Part shown: positions 5,665 through 8,153 of the stretch, one piece after another | How the letters are laid out: each line of letters opens with the position of its first letter | Numbering within the stretch: position 1 is the first letter of the stretch | Source: an uncultured Clostridia bacterium | GTDB lineage: Bacteria; Bacillota; Clostridia; Oscillospirales; Ruminococcaceae | DNA: 8,153 nt | Assembly (NCBI GenBank): GCA_947381875.1 | Contig: CANCXY010000154.1 | Location: forward strand, 1 to 8,153 | Reading direction: 5' to 3' | Position numbers and translations under genes: made by a program | Notes under the pieces: generated by a model | What the model was told of the DNA's origin: nothing | The model's input: the letters and a program-made list of their open reading frames with translations, nothing else | Databases searched by the model: none

Positions 5665-6698
5665 GCGTTTTCCCCCCTCATGCCGCGCAAATGGCGGATG
5701 CTCTCCGGCGGCTCCACCTTCGGCGCGCGCGGATCCAACAGCCAGGTGCGCGCTTTATGCGTGGGGCTGACCTCAAAAAAGGGCGGACGCTTTTCAAAAT
5801 CCACTTTCAGCGCATACGGGTTGCGCGGCGCGAAGGCGTCGCCCCGCACCTCGCTGAACAGGTTGGGCGGCGTGCCGGGAATCGAATAGAGGTTCTCCCC
5901 CTTGACCCCCAACTGCGGCAGGCTGGACAAAAGCGCCCAGGTATACGGGTGCTTGGGCGTATAGAATACTTCCTCACAGGTGCCGATCTCCACGATGTCG
6001 CCCGCGTACATTACCGCGATGCGGTCGGCCACATTCGCTACAACGCCCAGGTCGTGCGTGATATACAGCGTCGTGAGCTTGTATTTTTCCTTCAAATCGC
6101 GCAGCAGATGGAGGATTTGCGCCTGGATGGTAACGTCAAGCGCGGTGGTCGGCTCATCGCAGATCAGGATATGCGGGTTGCACGCAATGGCAATCGCGAT
6201 CACGACGCGCTGGCGCATACCGCCGGAAAACTCATGCGGGTACTGGCCGAAACGCCGCGCCGGTTCCGCAATGCCCACATCGCCCAAAATTTCAATGGCG
6301 CGGTTTTTCGCCGACTCCTTATCCATATGCTGGTGCAGCGTCAGCGCCTCGCAGATCTGCGCGCCCACGGTGTTCAGCGGGTTCAGGCTTGTCATGGGGT
6401 CCTGCATCACCATAGCGATCTCTCCCCCGCGTATGGCAAGCCATTCCTTTTCTGTGGAAAGTGAAGCGAGGTTTTTCCCTTTATAAAGGATCTCCCCGCC
6501 CGCGACGCGGCCGTTGGCGTCCAGCAGCCCCATAAAGGTTTTGCAAAACACCGATTTGCCGCTGCCGGACTCCCCCACAATGGCGAGGCTCTCGCCCTCG
6601 TAAATATCGAGGCTGACGCCCCGAATCGCGTGCAGCGTCCTGCCGCGGAGCGTGAACTCTATCTGCAAATCGAGCACCGATAAAATTACATCCTGCAT
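5661..6698 (-). CDS. oppD: Oligopeptide ABC transporter ATP-binding protein OppD
   Basis: This 345-residue protein is the second ATPase of the peptide importer. Motifs seen are Walker A GESGSGKS (42-49), Q-loop Gln99 in MVMQDP, signature FSGGM (157-161), Walker B ILICDEP (177-183, Glu182), switch His215 and the oligo_HPY segment HPYTWALLSSLP (250-261). The C-terminal extension reads GDAFAPRNPYALKVDF, then THKARTWLLDPRAP. In many DppD/OppD proteins this region carries four Cys that can bind a 4Fe-4S cluster; here all four expected positions are non-Cys, which I recall as the common form in Firmicutes OppD. The start at 6698 has AGGGG 6 nt before it and lies 15 bp after oppC. Its stop overlaps the oppF start by 4 bp. 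Confidence 0.94.
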   Translation of the reverse strand: MQDVILSVLDLQIEFTLRGRTLHAIRGVSLDIYEGESLAIVGESGSGKSVFCKTFMGLLDANGRVAGGEILYKGKNLASLSTEKEWLAIRGGEIAMVMQDPMTSLNPLNTVGAQICEALTLHQHMDKESAKNRAIEILGDVGIAEPARRFGQYPHEFSGGMRQRVVIAIAIACNPHILICDEPTTALDVTIQAQILHLLRDLKEKYKLTTLYITHDLGVVANVADRIAVMYAGDIVEIGTCEEVFYTPKHPYTWALLSSLPQLGVKGENLYSIPGTPPNLFSEVRGDAFAPRNPYALKVDFEKRPPFFEVSPTHKARTWLLDPRAPKVEPPESIRHLRGMRGENA

Positions 6699-6713
6699 GC
6701 TGTACCCCTCCCC

Positions 6714-7733
6714 TTAAAACACATGATTCTTTGGGTCAGCCGCGTCGGCAAAGGCGTTGCCGATGATATAGAAGCTGACGGTAATAACACACAGTACCGC
6801 CGTCGGGAAAATAAGCTGGTACTGAAGCGAGGGGTTCATCATAATCAGACGGCCCTGGTTGATCAGGTTGCCCAGACTGGGTGTCGATACCGGCAGGCCG
6901 AGGCCAATGTATGTGACAAATACCTCGTTGCCAATCGCCAGAGGGATGGCCATAGCGACGCGCATCATAATCACGGAGACAAGGTACGGCAGCAGGTTGC
7001 GCACAATGATGCGGCGCGTCGGCGTGCCCAGGCACCGGGACGCGAGGTTATAGTCCCGGTCGCGGATAATCACGATCTGGTTGCGCACAAAGCGCGCCAT
7101 TGTGAGCCAGCCCGTCAGGCACATGGCAAAGATCATTGTGCTGACGCCAGGGCGCATGATGTAGGAAAATAAAATCAGTACAATCGTCTGCGGAATATTG
7201 TCAATGATATTGTACAGCTCGGTAAAAAAGAAATCCAATTTGCGCACATAGCCCCATAGCACGCCGATCAAAATCCCGAACACGACTTCCCAGAGCGCCA
7301 CCGCGAAGCCGATAAAAAGGCTGGTGCGCGTGCCGCTCCACACACGGCTCCACAGGTCCTGCCCAATGGAATTGGTGCCGAACCAGTATTCGCCGCTTGG
7401 GCGCAGGTTGATAAGCTGGATGCCGTTTTCGTCGTTGTTGATAACGATCGGGTCGCGCTGGCCGGGCAGCAGCGGCTGGATAAACGTGAACAGCAAAAGC
7501 ACCACAATCACGCCCAGCAGGACCATTGCCATCCGGTTGCGCATAAAGACACGCAGGGTACTCCGCCAGTAGGAGTAGCCGGAAAAACTTGTCCGCTCCG
7601 CGTCTTCGGGGTGGTATTCGGCAAAGGTAAACAGCGCGGCCTCATCGCTGACGGCGGCCTCCTCCAGTACGCGGCCCGATGCCTCGGTGAGGCTGTCGCA
7701 GAGCTGGTCGGTTTTTTTATGAAATCCCTTCAT
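6714..7733 (-). CDS. oppC: Oligopeptide ABC transporter permease OppC
   Basis: This 339-residue protein is one of the two membrane subunits that form the peptide channel. A cytoplasmic N-terminal region of about 65 residues is followed by a first membrane helix (about 68-90) and an extracytoplasmic loop with the family motif YWFGTNSIGQDLWSRVWSGTRTS starting at 116. Further hydrophobic segments lie at about 138-162, 179-213, 248-278 and 306-327. The EAA-type ATPase-contact loop is in the region of LASRCLGTPTRRIIVRNLLP (230-249). The ATG at 7733 shares one base with the oppB stop (TGATG), and GAGGGGG precedes it, so it is translationally coupled to oppB. Confidence 0.94.
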   Translation of the reverse strand: MKGFHKKTDQLCDSLTEASGRVLEEAAVSDEAALFTFAEYHPEDAERTSFSGYSYWRSTLRVFMRNRMAMVLLGVIVVLLLFTFIQPLLPGQRDPIVINNDENGIQLINLRPSGEYWFGTNSIGQDLWSRVWSGTRTSLFIGFAVALWEVVFGILIGVLWGYVRKLDFFFTELYNIIDNIPQTIVLILFSYIMRPGVSTMIFAMCLTGWLTMARFVRNQIVIIRDRDYNLASRCLGTPTRRIIVRNLLPYLVSVIMMRVAMAIPLAIGNEVFVTYIGLGLPVSTPSLGNLINQGRLIMMNPSLQYQLIFPTAVLCVITVSFYIIGNAFADAADPKNHVF

Positions 7734-8106
7734 CAGCGCGCCCCCTCTTTCCCGCTCAGGCTGATGCGCGGGTCAACAAGTGCCATCAAAATATCCCCAA
7801 CCAACAAACCCACAATGCTGATAGCGGAATAGAGCAGCACCAACGCCTGCACGACTGTGTTGTCCTGCCGCTGGATTACATCGACCAGCAGCCCGCCCAT
7901 GCCCGGCACCGAATACAGGCTTTCCACATAAATGGAGCCAAGCAGCGTGAGCAGAAACGAGGTGGGCAGGTACTGTACCAACGGCACAAAGGCGTTGCGG
8001 AAAATATGGCGGCGCATAATGTCCTTTGCCGGTACGCCTTTGGCGCGCGCCAGCGTGACATAATCCTTATTCATCTCATCCACCATAAAGCGGCGCAGCC
8101 ACATGG
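7733..8106 (-). CDS. oppB: Oligopeptide ABC transporter permease OppB, C-terminal fragment
   Basis: Only the last 123 codons are genuine; full OppB is usually a little over 300 residues. The fragment includes the EAA loop (DYVTLARAKGVPAKDIMRRH and the following IFRNAFVP), the motif ESLYSVPGMGGLLVDVI and two hydrophobic helices, ending in DPRISLSGKEGAR. The frame seems to start with an ATG at 8140 encoding MTGVQTCALPIS, but that peptide is translated adapter and must not be annotated. The Met at 8104 is internal to the family alignment and is not a start codon. The missing 5' part, and probably oppA and the operon promoter, lie beyond the contig end. Confidence 0.93.
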
Positions 8107-8153
8107 AGATCGGAAGAGCACACGTCTGAACTCCAGTCACGCACGGACATCTC
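8107..8153 (+). other. Illumina TruSeq adapter and index read-through (artefact)
   Basis: The sequence from 8107 starts AGATCGGAAGAGC and continues exactly as the standard TruSeq read-1 adapter to 8140 (ending GAACTCCAGTCAC). The eight bases GCACGGAC (8141-8148) sit where the i7 index belongs, and ATCTC (8149-8153) is the start of the P7 tail. None of this is genomic. It was left untrimmed and assembled onto the contig end. Confidence 0.98.

Noticed and set aside
8105..8140. Novel N-terminal peptide MTGVQTCALPIS on OppB
   Set aside because: It is the translation of the sequencing adapter on the minus strand, not biology.

Overview
The window looks like a short-read (probably metagenomic) contig from a GC-rich anaerobic Clostridia, most likely an Oscillospirales-type gut organism. 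This is inferred from Firmicutes-style OppB/C/D/F proteins, strong Shine-Dalgarno sites, and GC-rich palindromic repeats between genes. No rRNA or other marker gene fixes the taxonomy. Every gene I can support is on the minus strand, so transcription runs from high to low coordinates. Bases 8107-8153 are not biological: they are Illumina adapter plus index, so usable sequence ends at 8106.

Layout in transcription order. An oligopeptide importer comes first: the 3' end of oppB (cut by the adapter), then oppC, oppD and oppF, joined by overlaps or very short gaps. A 278-bp gap follows, holding two strong hairpins and a possible 99-bp miniature inverted-repeat element. Next come an LD-carboxypeptidase of family S66 (LdcA/YkfA type) and, 12 bp later, an SH3-NlpC/P60 endopeptidase (YkfC type). 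A 134-bp gap filled by a multi-palindrome repeat leads to a PLP-dependent class I/II aminotransferase with a TTG start. After a 179-bp gap with a promoter comes a separate gene for a lipoprotein substrate-binding protein (ABC_sub_bind/TrpX type), closed by a bidirectional terminator. The window starts inside a second, inverted copy of the palindromic repeat.

How the genes fit together (inference from families and order): the importer would bring in oligopeptides, plausibly cell-wall muropeptides. The S66 enzyme would remove the terminal D-Ala, and the NlpC/P60 enzyme would cut between gamma-D-Glu and the diamino acid. The aminotransferase may act on a released amino acid. This resembles the ykf/dpp murein-peptide gene set of Bacillus, with an aminotransferase present and no L-Ala-D/L-Glu epimerase visible. 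The TrpX-type lipoprotein is a separate unit with no permease or ATPase of its own in view.

I do not see a convincing undescribed system. The points most worth a second look are the adapter artefact, the repeats sitting at gene junctions of the peptide operon, and the unassigned aminotransferase.
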